Of a stretch of DNA of 64,000 nucleotides, positions 23,816 to 33,365 are shown in pieces. The notes under the pieces are model-generated. The model did no database searches. It was not told the DNA's origin and was given only the letters and a program-made list of their open reading frames with translations. The stretch spans positions 1 through 64,000 of the forward strand of contig SFVK01000002.1 of the NCBI GenBank assembly GCA_004561545.1, written 5' to 3'. Positions within the stretch are counted from its first letter, which is position 1. Each line of letters begins with the position of its first letter. This DNA is from a bacterium (GTDB lineage Bacteria; Bacillota; Clostridia; Oscillospirales; Ruminococcaceae). A program made the translations under genes and the position numbers.

Positions 23816-24643
23816 ATGAGATCCATCAAGATCTTCAATAACAATGCCGTATCCACCGTGATGCCGGATGGCCGTGAGGCCATTGTGCTGGGCAACGGGA
23901 TCGGCTTCCACAAGCGCCCGGGCGACCCGGTGGACGAACAGCGCATCGAAAAAGTCTACTATGTGCAGGATGAGATGCAGACCCGGTTCCTGCAGCTGCT
24001 CCAGAACGTCCGTCCCGAGGTGATGGAGGCCGCCGAGGAAATTATGCGCATGGGGGCCAAGGCGGGTCTGACCATGGGCAATCAGGGGGCCATTTCTCTT
24101 ATAGACCATATCAGCTTTACCGTTGAACGGTTTGAGCAGGGGATTGTACTGCCCAATCTGATGCTCAGCGAAATCCGTATGCTTTATAAAAAGGAGTATG
24201 AGCTGGGTCTGCGTGCGCTGGATATCATCCAGAAACACTGCGGCGTTGCTCTGCCGGAGGATGAGGCCGGTTATATTGCGCTGCATCTGGTTACCATCTC
24301 GGTGGATCGCAGCTCTGCCTACGATACGCTGAAATTTGTCAAGGGCACGCTGGATATCATCAAAGATACCTACGGCGTCACGCTGGATGAGAACAGCATC
24401 GATGCCATGCGCCTGACCACCCATCTGAAGTTTCTGGCCCAGAGGATTTTTCGCCATGAGGACTGGAAGGATGACAGCATGGAGGATATGTATCGGTATC
24501 TTCTGGAGCAGAATCCCAAAAACCAGGAATGCCTCGATCGGCTTAATGATTATATCAGCAAAACGTTTCACTATACCCTCAATCAGCAGGAAAAATTCTA
24601 TCTGCTCATCCATCTGACCAAGGTTTTGCAGCTTGGGGAATAA
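23816..24643 (+). CDS. licT: BglG/LicT-family transcription antiterminator
   Basis: A 275-residue RNA-binding antiterminator. The N-terminal CAT domain (MRSIKIFNNNAVSTVM...AIVLGNGIGFHKRPGD, 1-55) binds the RAT hairpin. Two PTS regulation domains follow, with the four conserved phosphorylatable His visible in LIDHISF, IALHLV, LTTHLKF and LIHLTK. The start at 23816 has GGGGAGGA upstream; the ATG at 23645 would precede the promoter. The RAT/terminator lies in its own leader, so it controls the whole operon, with sugar status signalled through phosphorylation by the PTS. Gene symbol given by family, not by proven orthology. Confidence 0.92.
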   Translation: MRSIKIFNNNAVSTVMPDGREAIVLGNGIGFHKRPGDPVDEQRIEKVYYVQDEMQTRFLQLLQNVRPEVMEAAEEIMRMGAKAGLTMGNQGAISLIDHISFTVERFEQGIVLPNLMLSEIRMLYKKEYELGLRALDIIQKHCGVALPEDEAGYIALHLVTISVDRSSAYDTLKFVKGTLDIIKDTYGVTLDENSIDAMRLTTHLKFLAQRIFRHEDWKDDSMEDMYRYLLEQNPKNQECLDRLNDYISKTFHYTLNQQEKFYLLIHLTKVLQLGE

Positions 24644-24724
24644 CGGGAACGGCTAGACGCGCGTGTGCCGGTCCCGCAGCAATATTCATCATTCCAAAAT
24701 ATGTGAAGCAAAGGAACGAGACAA

Positions 24725-26347
24725 ATGAAGAAAAAAATCACGGGCACCCTGGAAACCTTCTCCAAGGCAATGGTCCAGCCGCTGATGTATCTGTCGGCGG
24801 CGGGCATCCTCATCGTCATCGGTGTGCTGCTCACCAACAGCATCATCACCAACGCGCTGCCTTTCCTGCAATGGGGTCCCATCCAGGCCCTGGGCAAACT
24901 GATCTACAACGCGGCTATGGCCATCATCAACCATCTGGCGGTGGTGTTTGCCATCGGCATCCCGGCCGCGCTGGCCAAAAGCGATAAGCACAAGGCTGCC
25001 CTGCTGGGCTTTATGACCTATCTTATGTATCTGGTCAGCTCCAATACCCTGCTGTCCCTCACGGGCAACCTGGCGGAGGAACAGCCTCTGCTGGGGCTCA
25101 TCGGCACTGGCCAGGCCAAAATTCTGGGCATTCAGTGCGTGGATATGAGCGTGTTCGGCGGCATTATCCTGGGCTGCATTGTGGGCTGGGTATTCAACCG
25201 CACCAGCCAAAAGCGCTTCAAAGGCGCACTGCAAATCTTCTCCGGCGCAAACTACTCCTACATCTGGCTGCTCTTTACCGCCATCCTGTTTGCTTTGGTG
25301 ACCAACGCGGTCTGGCCCGTTGTGCAGGGGTGGATCAGCGCCCTGGGCGGCGTCATCAAGAGCACCGGCGCCTTTGGCATCTTCCTCTATGGTTTCCTGG
25401 AGCGGTTCTTGCTGCCCACCGGCCTTCATCATCTGGTCTACACGCCCTTCCAGTTCTCGGACCTGGGCGGTGTGCTCCAGCTGGGTGAGAATACCGTGGT
25501 CGGCGCCTACCCCATCGTTATGGCCGAGATGAACCTCCCTGTGGAGCGCTTCTCTGACAGCATCTATTTCACCTCCATCGGCTTCACCAAAATGTTCGGC
25601 TACTTTGGCATCGGCGCGGCCTTTATCTATACCGCCTATCCCGAAAACCGCAAGAAAACCGCCACGACCATCATTCCGCTGGTCATCACCGCCAGTCTTT
25701 CCAGCATCACGGAACCCATTGATTTCATGTTTATCTTTGCCGCACCCCTGCTGTATCTGGTCCACTCGATCATTGCCGGCCTGTTTATGGCGCTGCTGAA
25801 AATTTTTGATGTGGTGGCTTTGTGGAACGGAAACCTGCTGAGCAGTATCCTGACCAACATTGCCAATGTTGACAAAACCCACCGGATGTGGCTGATGTGG
25901 GTTCTGGGTCTTGTCCAGATTGTGGTCTACTTTGTGGTGTTTACGGTGCTCATCAAAAAGTTCAACTACCATACACCCGGCCGCGAGGGCGATCCTCTGC
26001 CGGCGGGCGCTGTTCCCGCAGAGGAACCTGCACCGGAACCGGCCGCCGTTGTCGCCGCCACCGCCGTGTCTTCCACCGCTGCGCCGGCTTCCGATATGCC
26101 TGCCGGAGACACCGAGGCCATGAACATCATCAACGGCCTGGGCGGCAAGGCGAACATCCTTTCGCTGGAAAACTGCATTACCCGTCTGCGGGTCACTATG
26201 GCGGACCCTTCGCTGCTGGATGAATCGCTCATCAACAGGACGGTCAACAGCGGGATCGTCAAAAAGGGCAGCGATGTCCAGATTGTCTACGGCCTGCGTG
26301 TGGCAGACGTCAAACGTGATGTGGAGGAACAGCTGGAAAAGCTGTAA
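24725..26347 (+). CDS. PTS alpha-glucoside-type transporter subunit EIICB
   Basis: A 540-residue sugar permease that takes up and phosphorylates a glucoside. EIIC covers about residues 1-425, with about ten spans and the GFLERFLLPTGLHH and SSITEPIDFMFIFAAPLLYLVHS motifs of the glucose/maltose/alpha-glucoside group. A Pro/Ala/Glu-rich linker (about 430-465) leads to EIIB with phosphoacceptor Cys484 in NCITRLRV. There is no EIIA domain, so a shared EIIA elsewhere must donate phosphate. The next gene encodes a 6-phospho-alpha-glucosidase-like GH4 enzyme, suggesting maltose or another alpha-glucoside as substrate. The ribosome site is weak (AAGGAACG). Confidence 0.9.
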   Translation: MKKKITGTLETFSKAMVQPLMYLSAAGILIVIGVLLTNSIITNALPFLQWGPIQALGKLIYNAAMAIINHLAVVFAIGIPAALAKSDKHKAALLGFMTYLMYLVSSNTLLSLTGNLAEEQPLLGLIGTGQAKILGIQCVDMSVFGGIILGCIVGWVFNRTSQKRFKGALQIFSGANYSYIWLLFTAILFALVTNAVWPVVQGWISALGGVIKSTGAFGIFLYGFLERFLLPTGLHHLVYTPFQFSDLGGVLQLGENTVVGAYPIVMAEMNLPVERFSDSIYFTSIGFTKMFGYFGIGAAFIYTAYPENRKKTATTIIPLVITASLSSITEPIDFMFIFAAPLLYLVHSIIAGLFMALLKIFDVVALWNGNLLSSILTNIANVDKTHRMWLMWVLGLVQIVVYFVVFTVLIKKFNYHTPGREGDPLPAGAVPAEEPAPEPAAVVAATAVSSTAAPASDMPAGDTEAMNIINGLGGKANILSLENCITRLRVTMADPSLLDESLINRTVNSGIVKKGSDVQIVYGLRVADVKRDVEEQLEKL

Positions 26348-26434
26348 TCCGCGCCGGGGCAGGGGACTGTTCCCGGATACAAACGTCCTGTTTCATTCCA
26401 AGAAAGCTTTGATTGTAAGAAAGGGAGTCTACCT

Positions 26435-27811
26435 ATGATTATCACCATTGTTGGCGGTGGCAGTACCTTCACCGCCGGAATTGTCAAATCCATCGCGCTG
26501 CGCCGTGAGGAGCTGGAGGTTACCGAGATCCGCCTGTTCGACATTGACAAAGAGCGTCAGGACAAGGTGGCCGTGCTGGTGGACTGGATTCTCCATGAGG
26601 ACCTCAAGTGCGACATCAAGCTGGTGGCCACCACCGATGAGGAAACCGCTTACAAGGACGCGTCCTTTGTCTTTGCCCAGATGCGTGTGGGCAAATACGC
26701 CATGAGGGAGCAGGACGAGAAAATCCCCCTTCGCCATGGCTGCGTTGGCCAGGAAACCTGCGGCTGCGGCGGCATGGCCTACGGGATGCGTACCATCTTC
26801 CCCATGGTGAAGGTCATTGACGATGCCGAAAAGTACGCCAAACCGGATTACTGGATTCTCAACTATTCCAACCCAGCTTCCATTGTGGCCGAGGCCTGCC
26901 GTGTGCTGCGCCCCAATGCCCGCATCATCAATATCTGCGATATGCCCATCGCTATCATCGATGTGGTTGCCGCCGCCATGAACATCAAGGACAAAAAGCA
27001 GATTGTCTATGATTACTTCGGCCTCAACCACTTCGGCTGGTTCACCTCTATTCAGTACCAGGGCAAGGACATGATGCCTGCTTTGCGGCAGTACATCAAG
27101 GAACACCAGATTCTTCTGCCCGACGCTTACCTCAAGGACAAGGCGGCTCTGGGCGTCGCCCCCCAGAAGGAGTCCGGCACCGAGGGCAACCGCCACACCC
27201 GCGGTAGCTGGTACTATGTGTGGAAGGGCGAATATGAGATCATGGAGAATTTCCCCGAGATGCTGCCCAACACCTATCTGAACTACTATCTGCAACAGAA
27301 GGAGTTTGTGGAGCATTCGGACCCCAACCATACCCGCGCCAACGAGGTCATGGAGACGCGCGAGAAGAACCTCTTTGACGGCATCGACAAGTACCTTGCC
27401 ACCGGAGAGATCGATGAGAAGGTGTTCTATGCCGGCAGCCATGGCGACTGGATTGCAGACCTGGCCATCGCCCTCAAGAACGATACCAAGGCCCGCTTCC
27501 TTGTCATCACCGAGAACCGCGGCTGTCTGCCCAATATGCCCTACGACGCCATGGTGGAGGTGCCCGCCTACATCGGCAAGGACGGCCCCGAGGTCATTAC
27601 CCAGAAACCCATCCCGCTGTTCCAGCAGGGCCTTATGATGCAGCAGCTCAACTGCGAGAAGCTGCTGGTCCAGGGCTGCATCGAAGGCAGCTACGAGAAG
27701 GTCCTTCAGGCCTTCACTCTCAACAAGACGGTGCCCAGCATGAAGGTTGCGAAGGAAGTGCTGGATGATATGATTGTGGCCAACAAGGGCTATTGGCCGG
27801 AGCTGCACTGA
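26435..27811 (+). CDS. 6-phospho-alpha-glucosidase, glycoside hydrolase family 4
   Basis: A 458-residue NAD+- and Mn2+-dependent hydrolase that splits the phosphorylated disaccharide made by the PTS. The Rossmann start IITIVGGGSTFTAGIVKSIA and the LFDIDKER segment bind NAD; NYSNPASI is the family Asn-Pro motif; and C168-D-M-P is the signature of 6-phospho-alpha-glucosidases (other GH4 specificities differ here). LNHFGW follows and helps bind metal. GGGAG precedes the start. It closes the licT operon. Gene names glvA, malA or aglB are used for this family; I cannot choose between them. Confidence 0.93.
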   Translation: MIITIVGGGSTFTAGIVKSIALRREELEVTEIRLFDIDKERQDKVAVLVDWILHEDLKCDIKLVATTDEETAYKDASFVFAQMRVGKYAMREQDEKIPLRHGCVGQETCGCGGMAYGMRTIFPMVKVIDDAEKYAKPDYWILNYSNPASIVAEACRVLRPNARIINICDMPIAIIDVVAAAMNIKDKKQIVYDYFGLNHFGWFTSIQYQGKDMMPALRQYIKEHQILLPDAYLKDKAALGVAPQKESGTEGNRHTRGSWYYVWKGEYEIMENFPEMLPNTYLNYYLQQKEFVEHSDPNHTRANEVMETREKNLFDGIDKYLATGEIDEKVFYAGSHGDWIADLAIALKNDTKARFLVITENRGCLPNMPYDAMVEVPAYIGKDGPEVITQKPIPLFQQGLMMQQLNCEKLLVQGCIEGSYEKVLQAFTLNKTVPSMKVAKEVLDDMIVANKGYWPELH

Positions 27812-27847
27812 TCCTCCAAACAAAAAATCGCAGCCATTCGTTCACGC

Positions 27848-27875
27848 GGCCGGGAAATTCTTCCCGGCCCTTTTG
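27848..27875 (+). terminator. Terminator of the alpha-glucoside operon
   Basis: GGCCGGGAA (27848-27856) pairs perfectly with TTCCCGGCC (27861-27869), followed by CTTTTGATTT. Confidence 0.85.
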
Positions 27876-28011
27876 ATTTCTGTCCCCAAATTTTCCATCA
27901 AAAGTAATACTTTCAACGAAAAGGTTTGGGTAATTTGTCGGGATAAGTCGAACGATTGGGCATAAGTTTGGCCTATTATTCACAAACTTTTTGCGAAACT
28001 TTGGCGGGGGA

Positions 28012-28040
28012 TTGAAAAAAATCCCGCCTGCGTTTAAAAT
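28012..28040 (+). promoter_or_regulatory. Promoter of the BMP-family ABC operon
   Basis: TTGAAA (28012-28017), a 17-base spacer and TAAAAT (28035-28040). A GGCGGG...CCCGCC hairpin (28003-28028) covers the promoter DNA. The preceding 27880-28000 stretch is AT-rich with no ORF. Confidence 0.65.
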
Positions 28041-28052
28041 AGCTTATGTCAG

Positions 28053-28110
28053 AAAAATGCGACAGTTCTCGAAAAATGATCTCTTGAACGTCGCATTTTT
28101 GATTTTTTAT
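28053..28110 (+). promoter_or_regulatory. Leader terminator-like hairpin before the BMP-family ABC operon
   Basis: AAAAATGCGAC (28053-28063) pairs with GTCGCATTTTT (28090-28100), with GTTC/GAAC as an inner extension, followed by GATTTTTTATT. It starts a few bases after the predicted transcript start and 40 bases before the gene. This is an intrinsic terminator inside the leader and implies attenuation by an unknown factor. The conserved purine riboswitch core is not present. Confidence 0.6.
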
Positions 28111-28140
28111 TGCTTATTTGAGGGAAGGAGCAATTCACAC

Positions 28141-29475
28141 ATGAAAAAACTGTTGGGCATTCTGCTGTCCGCTGTGATGGTATTCTCCCTGGCCGCCTGC
28201 GGTTCCTCCGCATCCAGCCAGTCTAGCTCTGCCGCCACCGCTGACTCCGCCGCCTCTTCCGAGGCTGCCGGCACCGAGGCTGCCGCCAGCGATCTGAAGG
28301 TTGGCGTCATCCTGGTGGGCGATGAGACCGAGGGCTACACCGCCGCTCACATGAAGGGCATCAAGGCCGCCGCCGAAAAGCTCGGCATGACCGATGATCA
28401 GATCATCTGGAAGTACAAGGTTCCCGAGAGTGCCGAGTGCTCCGATGTCGCCGAGGACCTGGTGGGCCAGGGCTGCAACCTGATCGTTTCCAACTCCTAC
28501 GGCCATCAGAGCTACATGGACGAGGTCGCTTCCAAGTATCCCGATGTCACCTTTGTCTCGATGACCGGTGACTTCGCCGCCCTGACCGGCCTGGACAATT
28601 TCAAGAACGCCTTCACCAATGTTTACGAGAGCCGCTATGTCTCCGGCGTTGTGGCCGGCATGAAGGTCAAGGAGCTGGTGGAGTCCGGCGCCCTGACCCC
28701 CGACACCCAGGCCGACAGCTTCACCGCTGACGGCAAGGTGAAGATCGGCTATGTCGGCGCCTACAACTACGCCGAGGTTGTCTCCGGCTACACCGCCTTC
28801 TTCCTGGGCATCAAGAGCGTTTACCCCGATGTGGTCATGGAAGTCATGTACACCAACTCCTGGTTCGATATTGACAAGGAAGCCGCCGCTGCGGAGGCTC
28901 TGATCGCCAACGGCTGCGTCATCATTGGCCAGCATGCCGACTCCACCGGCGCTCCCGCCGCCACCCAGAAGCAGAAGGACGCGGGCCGCATCTGCTACTC
29001 CGTCGGCTACAACATCGATATGCTGGAGACTGCTCCCACCGCTGCCCTGACCTCCGCCACCAATGTCTGGGAGGTCTACTATGAGGAAGCCTTCACCGAT
29101 ATGATGAACGGCGAGGCCATCCCCACCGACTGGTCCAAGGGTTACGCGGATGGCGCCGTTGCCATCACCGATCTGGGCCCCGAGTGCGCCGAAGGCACCG
29201 CCGACAAGGTTGCCGAGGTGGAAGCGGGCCTCAAGGATGGCAGCATCCATGTCTTTGACACCGCCGCCTTCACCGTGGGCGGCGAGACGGTCACCAGCGC
29301 TCCCATCGACCTGACCTACTACGATTTCTCCACCGGTGCTCCCGTCGCCGTCTATGAGGGCGAGACCAAGGAAGCCATCGTGGACGGTTACTTCGCTGAG
29401 TCCACCCTGCGCAGCGCTCCTTACTTTGCCCTGCGCATCGACGACATCACCGAGGACGCCGAGCCTGTTGCCTGA
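28141..29475 (+). CDS. BMP-family ABC transporter substrate-binding lipoprotein
   Basis: A 444-residue lipoprotein with signal peptide MKKLLGILLSAVMVFSLAAC and lipobox Cys20, then a Ser/Ala-rich tether. The binding domain begins LKVGVILVGDETEGYTAAHMKGI and contains DLVGQGCNLIVSNSYGHQSYMDEVASKYPDV, the pattern of basic membrane proteins (BmpA/Med), which mostly bind nucleosides. AAGGAG is 8 bases upstream. It is first in a four-gene importer operon with one ATPase and two permeases. The substrate, probably a nucleoside or purine, is inferred from the family only. Confidence 0.92.
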   Translation: MKKLLGILLSAVMVFSLAACGSSASSQSSSAATADSAASSEAAGTEAAASDLKVGVILVGDETEGYTAAHMKGIKAAAEKLGMTDDQIIWKYKVPESAECSDVAEDLVGQGCNLIVSNSYGHQSYMDEVASKYPDVTFVSMTGDFAALTGLDNFKNAFTNVYESRYVSGVVAGMKVKELVESGALTPDTQADSFTADGKVKIGYVGAYNYAEVVSGYTAFFLGIKSVYPDVVMEVMYTNSWFDIDKEAAAAEALIANGCVIIGQHADSTGAPAATQKQKDAGRICYSVGYNIDMLETAPTAALTSATNVWEVYYEEAFTDMMNGEAIPTDWSKGYADGAVAITDLGPECAEGTADKVAEVEAGLKDGSIHVFDTAAFTVGGETVTSAPIDLTYYDFSTGAPVAVYEGETKEAIVDGYFAESTLRSAPYFALRIDDITEDAEPVA

Positions 29476-29496
29476 TCCAACCTGATTTGATTCCCG

Positions 29497-29537
29497 GAGG
29501 GAAGCTCTGTTGTTTGCAAAAGAGCTTCCCTCTCTTT
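29497..29537 (+). other. Intercistronic hairpin between the binding protein and ATPase genes
   Basis: A perfect 12-bp stem, GAGGGAAGCTCT (29497-29508) with AGAGCTTCCCTC (29521-29532), followed by the modest T-rich TCTTTGACG. Such stems often stabilise the binding-protein mRNA or partly terminate transcription, allowing more binding protein than ATPase. Confidence 0.7.
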
Positions 29538-29567
29538 GACGTTTTATCACGAGAGGAGTTCCCCCCA

Positions 29568-31118
29568 ATGCCGCAAACGCAAAATGCTGTCCAGCTGGAG
29601 CATGTCACCAAAACCTTCGGTGCGGTCGTGGCCAACCATGATGTTTCCATGGAGATCCGCCGGGGCGAGATTTTGTCACTGCTGGGTGAAAACGGTTCCG
29701 GCAAAACCACCCTGATGAACATGATTGCCGGCATCTATTATCCCGATTCCGGCATCATCCGGGTCAACGGCGAGCCGGCCGAGATCCGTTCCCCCCGGGA
29801 TGCCCTCTCCCTGGGCATCGGCATGATTCATCAGCACTTCAAGCTGGTGGACGTCTTTACCGCCGTGGAGAACATCGCCCTGAGCATGGACAGGAGCGAA
29901 CCCTTTGACCTGCGCCGCGTGCGGGACAAGGCCCGCGCCATCTGCGAGAAGTACCAGTTTGCACTGGACCTGGACCAGAAGGTATACGAGATGAGCGTCA
30001 GCCAGAAGCAGACGCTGGAGATCGTCAAGGTGCTGTTCCGCGGCGCTGACATCCTCATTCTGGATGAACCCACCGCAGTGCTCACGCCCCAGGAGACCGA
30101 GAAGCTGTTTGCCGTCATGCGCAATATGAAAGCGGACGGCAAGGCGGTGGTCATTATCACCCACAAGCTCCATGAGGTGCTGGAAATCTCTGACCGGGTG
30201 GCCATTCTGCGCAAGGGCGAGTATGTGGGCGCCGTCGAGACTGCCCAGGCCACCGAGGCCAGTCTGACCGAGATGATGGTGGGCCAGAAGGTGGAGCTCA
30301 ACATCAACCGCACCGAGCCGAAAGATCCTGTGCGCCGCCTGGCGGTGCGCCATCTGACGGTGCGCGGCCCCGAGGGCACCAACGTGCTGGAGGATGTGAG
30401 CTTTGACGCCTATGGCGGCGAGATTTTGGGCATTGCGGGCATTTCCGGCAACGGCCAGAAGGAACTGCTGGAAAGCATTGCCGGGCTTCAGCACGCGGAG
30501 GGCGGCTCCGATGTGAAATTCTACGCGCCCGGCGCGGAGGATCAGCCTATGACCCTGCTGGGCAAATCCCCCCGCCAGATTCAGGATGCCGGGGTTCATC
30601 TGAGCTTTGTGCCGGAGGACCGCCTGGGCATGGGCCTGGTGGGTTCCATGGGCATGACCGACAATATGATGCTCAAGAGCTATGGCGAGGGCCATTCCCC
30701 CATGGTCAACCACAAGACCCCCCGTGAGCTGGCCGAGAAAGTCCGCCGCGAGCTGGGTGTTGTAACCCCGGGACTCAACACCCCGGTTTCCCGCCTGTCG
30801 GGCGGCAACGTGCAGAAGGTCCTTGTGGGCCGTGAGCTGGCGGCTTCCCCCATTGTGCTGATGACCGCCTACGCGGTGCGCGGGCTGGACATCAACACCT
30901 CCTACACCATTTACAATCTGCTCAATGAGCAGAAGGAGAACGGTGTGGCGGTTCTCTATGTGGGCGAGGACCTGGACGTTCTGCTGGAATTGTGTGACCG
31001 CATTCTGGTGCTCTGCGGCGGCAGGGCCAACGGCATCCTGGATGCCCGCACCACCACCAAGGAGGAAGTGGGCCTGCGGATGACCAACCTGATGGAAGGA
31101 AAGGGGAGTGCCCAATGA
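29568..31118 (+). CDS. ABC transporter ATP-binding protein, two nucleotide-binding domains
   Basis: A 516-residue fused ATPase of the YufO/NupA type. The first domain has Walker A GENGSGKTT (about residues 42-50), a Q-loop, an MSVSQKQTLEIVKVLFRGADILILDEPTAVL signature/Walker B, and a switch His. The second has a degenerate P-loop (GISGNGQKELLE) and LSGGNVQKVLVGRELAASPIVLMT, where the usual Walker B acidic residue is replaced; this asymmetry is normal in the family. The ATG at 29568 follows GAGAGGAG. The stop overlaps the first permease start (ATGA). Confidence 0.93.
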   Translation: MPQTQNAVQLEHVTKTFGAVVANHDVSMEIRRGEILSLLGENGSGKTTLMNMIAGIYYPDSGIIRVNGEPAEIRSPRDALSLGIGMIHQHFKLVDVFTAVENIALSMDRSEPFDLRRVRDKARAICEKYQFALDLDQKVYEMSVSQKQTLEIVKVLFRGADILILDEPTAVLTPQETEKLFAVMRNMKADGKAVVIITHKLHEVLEISDRVAILRKGEYVGAVETAQATEASLTEMMVGQKVELNINRTEPKDPVRRLAVRHLTVRGPEGTNVLEDVSFDAYGGEILGIAGISGNGQKELLESIAGLQHAEGGSDVKFYAPGAEDQPMTLLGKSPRQIQDAGVHLSFVPEDRLGMGLVGSMGMTDNMMLKSYGEGHSPMVNHKTPRELAEKVRRELGVVTPGLNTPVSRLSGGNVQKVLVGRELAASPIVLMTAYAVRGLDINTSYTIYNLLNEQKENGVAVLYVGEDLDVLLELCDRILVLCGGRANGILDARTTTKEEVGLRMTNLMEGKGSAQ

Positions 31119-32215
31119 GCAGTCAAATCAGCAACGCCGAGCCGCTGGTGCGCATCGCCAAGCGGGAGGGGGCGACCTTCCCGCAGAAAGTGCTGGTACG
31201 CGCCGTCGCCATTCTGCTGGCCCTTGTGGTGGACGCGTTCTTCATCTACTTTGTCACGGGCCTCAACCCCATCAGCGTTTACCGCGTCATGTGGAACGGC
31301 ACTTTTATGAACACCACCCGTTTTTCCTGGGCCATGCGGGACTTGTCCAGCCTGCTGTGCATCGCCATTGCACTGGCGCCCGCCTTCAAGATGCGGTTTT
31401 GGAACATTGGCGCCGAGGGCCAGGTGCTCATCGGCGGCCTTGTTACCGCGCTGATCATGGTCTACTTCGGCAACAGCCTGCCCGCACCGGCCCTCTTTGC
31501 GGCCATGGTGCTGGGCAGTCTGCTGGCGGGCGGACTGTGGGGGTTTGTTCCCGCCTGGTTCAAATCCCGCTGGAACACCAACGAAACTCTCTTCACGCTG
31601 ATGATGAACTATGTGGCCACCAGTATTGTGGCCTGCATGACCAACCTCATGCGCGGTCAGGCGTCCAGCCTGGGCACCCTCAACAAGGGCACCAAGGCGG
31701 GCTGGCTGCCGGTGATCGCGGGCCAGCGCTACACCATCAACATCATTGTGGTCATTGTGCTGACCTTTGCCATGTACGCCTATCTGCGCTACTCCAAACA
31801 GGGCTATGAAATCAGCGTGGTGGGCGAGAGCGAAAACACCGCCCGCTATGCCGGCATCAATGTGCGCCGCGTGATGATCCGCACCATGCTCATCTCCGGT
31901 GCGCTTTGCGGCCTGTGCGGCTTTATGATTGTGGCCGGGCGGGACCAGACCATCTCCACCACCACGGCGGGCGGCAACGGCTTTACCGCCATCATCGTGG
32001 CCTGGCTGGCCAAGTTCAACACTTTCTATATGGCGCTCATCTCCTTCCTGCTGATCTTTTTGCAGCGCGGCGCGTCGGAGATCGCCTCCGCCTATTCTCT
32101 CAACGAGTATGCGGCCGATATCATTACCGGTATCATCCTGTTCTTCATTCTGGGCAGCGAGTTCTTCATCAATTACCGCCTGATCTGGCGTCACGGCAAA
32201 AAGGAGGGGAAGTAA
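31115..32215 (+). CDS. ABC transporter permease (BMP/nucleoside type), first subunit
   Basis: A 366-residue permease with about ten membrane spans. FKMRFWNIGAEGQVLIGGL is the conserved cytoplasmic loop of this family (YufP/NupB type), and the middle contains NETLFTLMMNYVA. Translation is coupled to the ATPase gene by a four-base overlap, and it ends one base before the second permease. Two different permeases plus one double ATPase is the standard layout. Confidence 0.92.
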   Translation: MSSQISNAEPLVRIAKREGATFPQKVLVRAVAILLALVVDAFFIYFVTGLNPISVYRVMWNGTFMNTTRFSWAMRDLSSLLCIAIALAPAFKMRFWNIGAEGQVLIGGLVTALIMVYFGNSLPAPALFAAMVLGSLLAGGLWGFVPAWFKSRWNTNETLFTLMMNYVATSIVACMTNLMRGQASSLGTLNKGTKAGWLPVIAGQRYTINIIVVIVLTFAMYAYLRYSKQGYEISVVGESENTARYAGINVRRVMIRTMLISGALCGLCGFMIVAGRDQTISTTTAGGNGFTAIIVAWLAKFNTFYMALISFLLIFLQRGASEIASAYSLNEYAADIITGIILFFILGSEFFINYRLIWRHGKKEGK

Positions 32216-32216
32216 T

Positions 32217-33206
32217 ATGAGCAGTCTGATCGCATGGATTCTGCGTGCCATCCCCTTCGGCACCATCATCATGTACGGCGCACTGGGCGAGATTGTCACC
32301 GAAAAGTCCGGCAACCTCAATCTGGGTGTCCCCGGCATCATGTACTTGGGCGGGTTTGCCGGCTTTGCAAGCTCCTATTATTATGAGAAGCTCGCCCAGA
32401 ACCCCAACCCGGTGATCTGCATTGTGCTGGCGCTGTTCTGCGCGCTGGCGGCCTCGGCGCTGGGCGGCCTGATTTATGCCTTCCTGACCATCACGCTGCG
32501 GGCAAACCAGAATGTCACCGGTCTGGCGCTCACCACCTTCGGCATGGGCGTTGCCAACTTTTTCGGTGTCTTTATCCTCAACGGCGCCAGCTATACCGCC
32601 GCTCCGCTGGCCAACAAGGCATTCTCTGCCAAAATTCCGGTGCTCTCCGGGCTGGGCGTTGCGGGTCAGGTGCTGTTCAGCTATGGGTTCCTCGTCTATG
32701 CCGCCATCCTTCTGGCCATTGTGCTCCAGTGGTTTTTCACCCGCACCCGCGTGGGGTTGAACCTGCGTGCCGTGGGCGAAAACCCCGCCACTGCCGATGC
32801 CGCCGGCATCAACGTGACCAAGTATAAGTACCTGGCCACCTGCATCGGCGCAGCCATCTGCGGCGTGGGTGGTTTGTATTATGTGCTGGATTACAATCAG
32901 GGCATCTGGGCCACTACCGGCCAGATCGAGGCTCTTGGCTGGCTGGCCGTGGCGCTGGTCATCTTCACCACCTGGAAACCCCTCAACGCCATCTGGGGCG
33001 CCTACCTTTTCGGTGTTCTTTATTGGCTGTACCAGTTCCTGCCCAGTCTGCTGGGCATCACGGTCCCCAGTTATATGACCGACCTGATCCAGATGCTGCC
33101 CTATGTGGTCACCATTCTGGTCCTCATTGTGGTCAGCCTACGCAAGAAAAAGGAAAACCAGCCGCCCGCCCATCTGGGCCTTGCCTATTTCCGCGAGGAA
33201 CGCTGA
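32217..33206 (+). CDS. ABC transporter permease (BMP/nucleoside type), second subunit
   Basis: A 329-residue permease of the YufQ/NupC type, beginning with IPFGTIIMYGALGEIVTEKSGNLNLGVPGIMYLGG, the conserved EKSGxLNLGxxG motif, and containing GLNLRAVGENPATADAAGINV. It pairs with the preceding subunit to form the transmembrane channel. Its C terminus ends in a short basic tail, and a strong terminator follows 20 bases later. Confidence 0.92.
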   Translation: MSSLIAWILRAIPFGTIIMYGALGEIVTEKSGNLNLGVPGIMYLGGFAGFASSYYYEKLAQNPNPVICIVLALFCALAASALGGLIYAFLTITLRANQNVTGLALTTFGMGVANFFGVFILNGASYTAAPLANKAFSAKIPVLSGLGVAGQVLFSYGFLVYAAILLAIVLQWFFTRTRVGLNLRAVGENPATADAAGINVTKYKYLATCIGAAICGVGGLYYVLDYNQGIWATTGQIEALGWLAVALVIFTTWKPLNAIWGAYLFGVLYWLYQFLPSLLGITVPSYMTDLIQMLPYVVTILVLIVVSLRKKKENQPPAHLGLAYFREER

Positions 33207-33225
33207 ATCTTCTTCCCTCAGAAAT

Positions 33226-33260
33226 CGCCGCCCCGGCCTGCAAAAGCCGGGGCGGTTTTC
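33226..33260 (+). terminator. Terminator of the BMP-family ABC operon
   Basis: CCGCCCCGGC (33228-33237) pairs with GCCGGGGCGG (33246-33255), followed by TTTTC. Confidence 0.88.
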
Positions 33261-33365
33261 ACATTTTTCCACGGGTTGAGCATATTCGAGGAATCCACCC
33301 GATTGACGCGCTTTCGGTATGAGTGACCCCGTTCAAAATCACACAGACAGACGGTCCTCTGCGCA

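Noticed and set aside
28012..28140. Purine riboswitch before the BMP-family transporter
   Set aside because: The conserved purine junction sequences and three-stem layout are absent; only a terminator-like hairpin is present.
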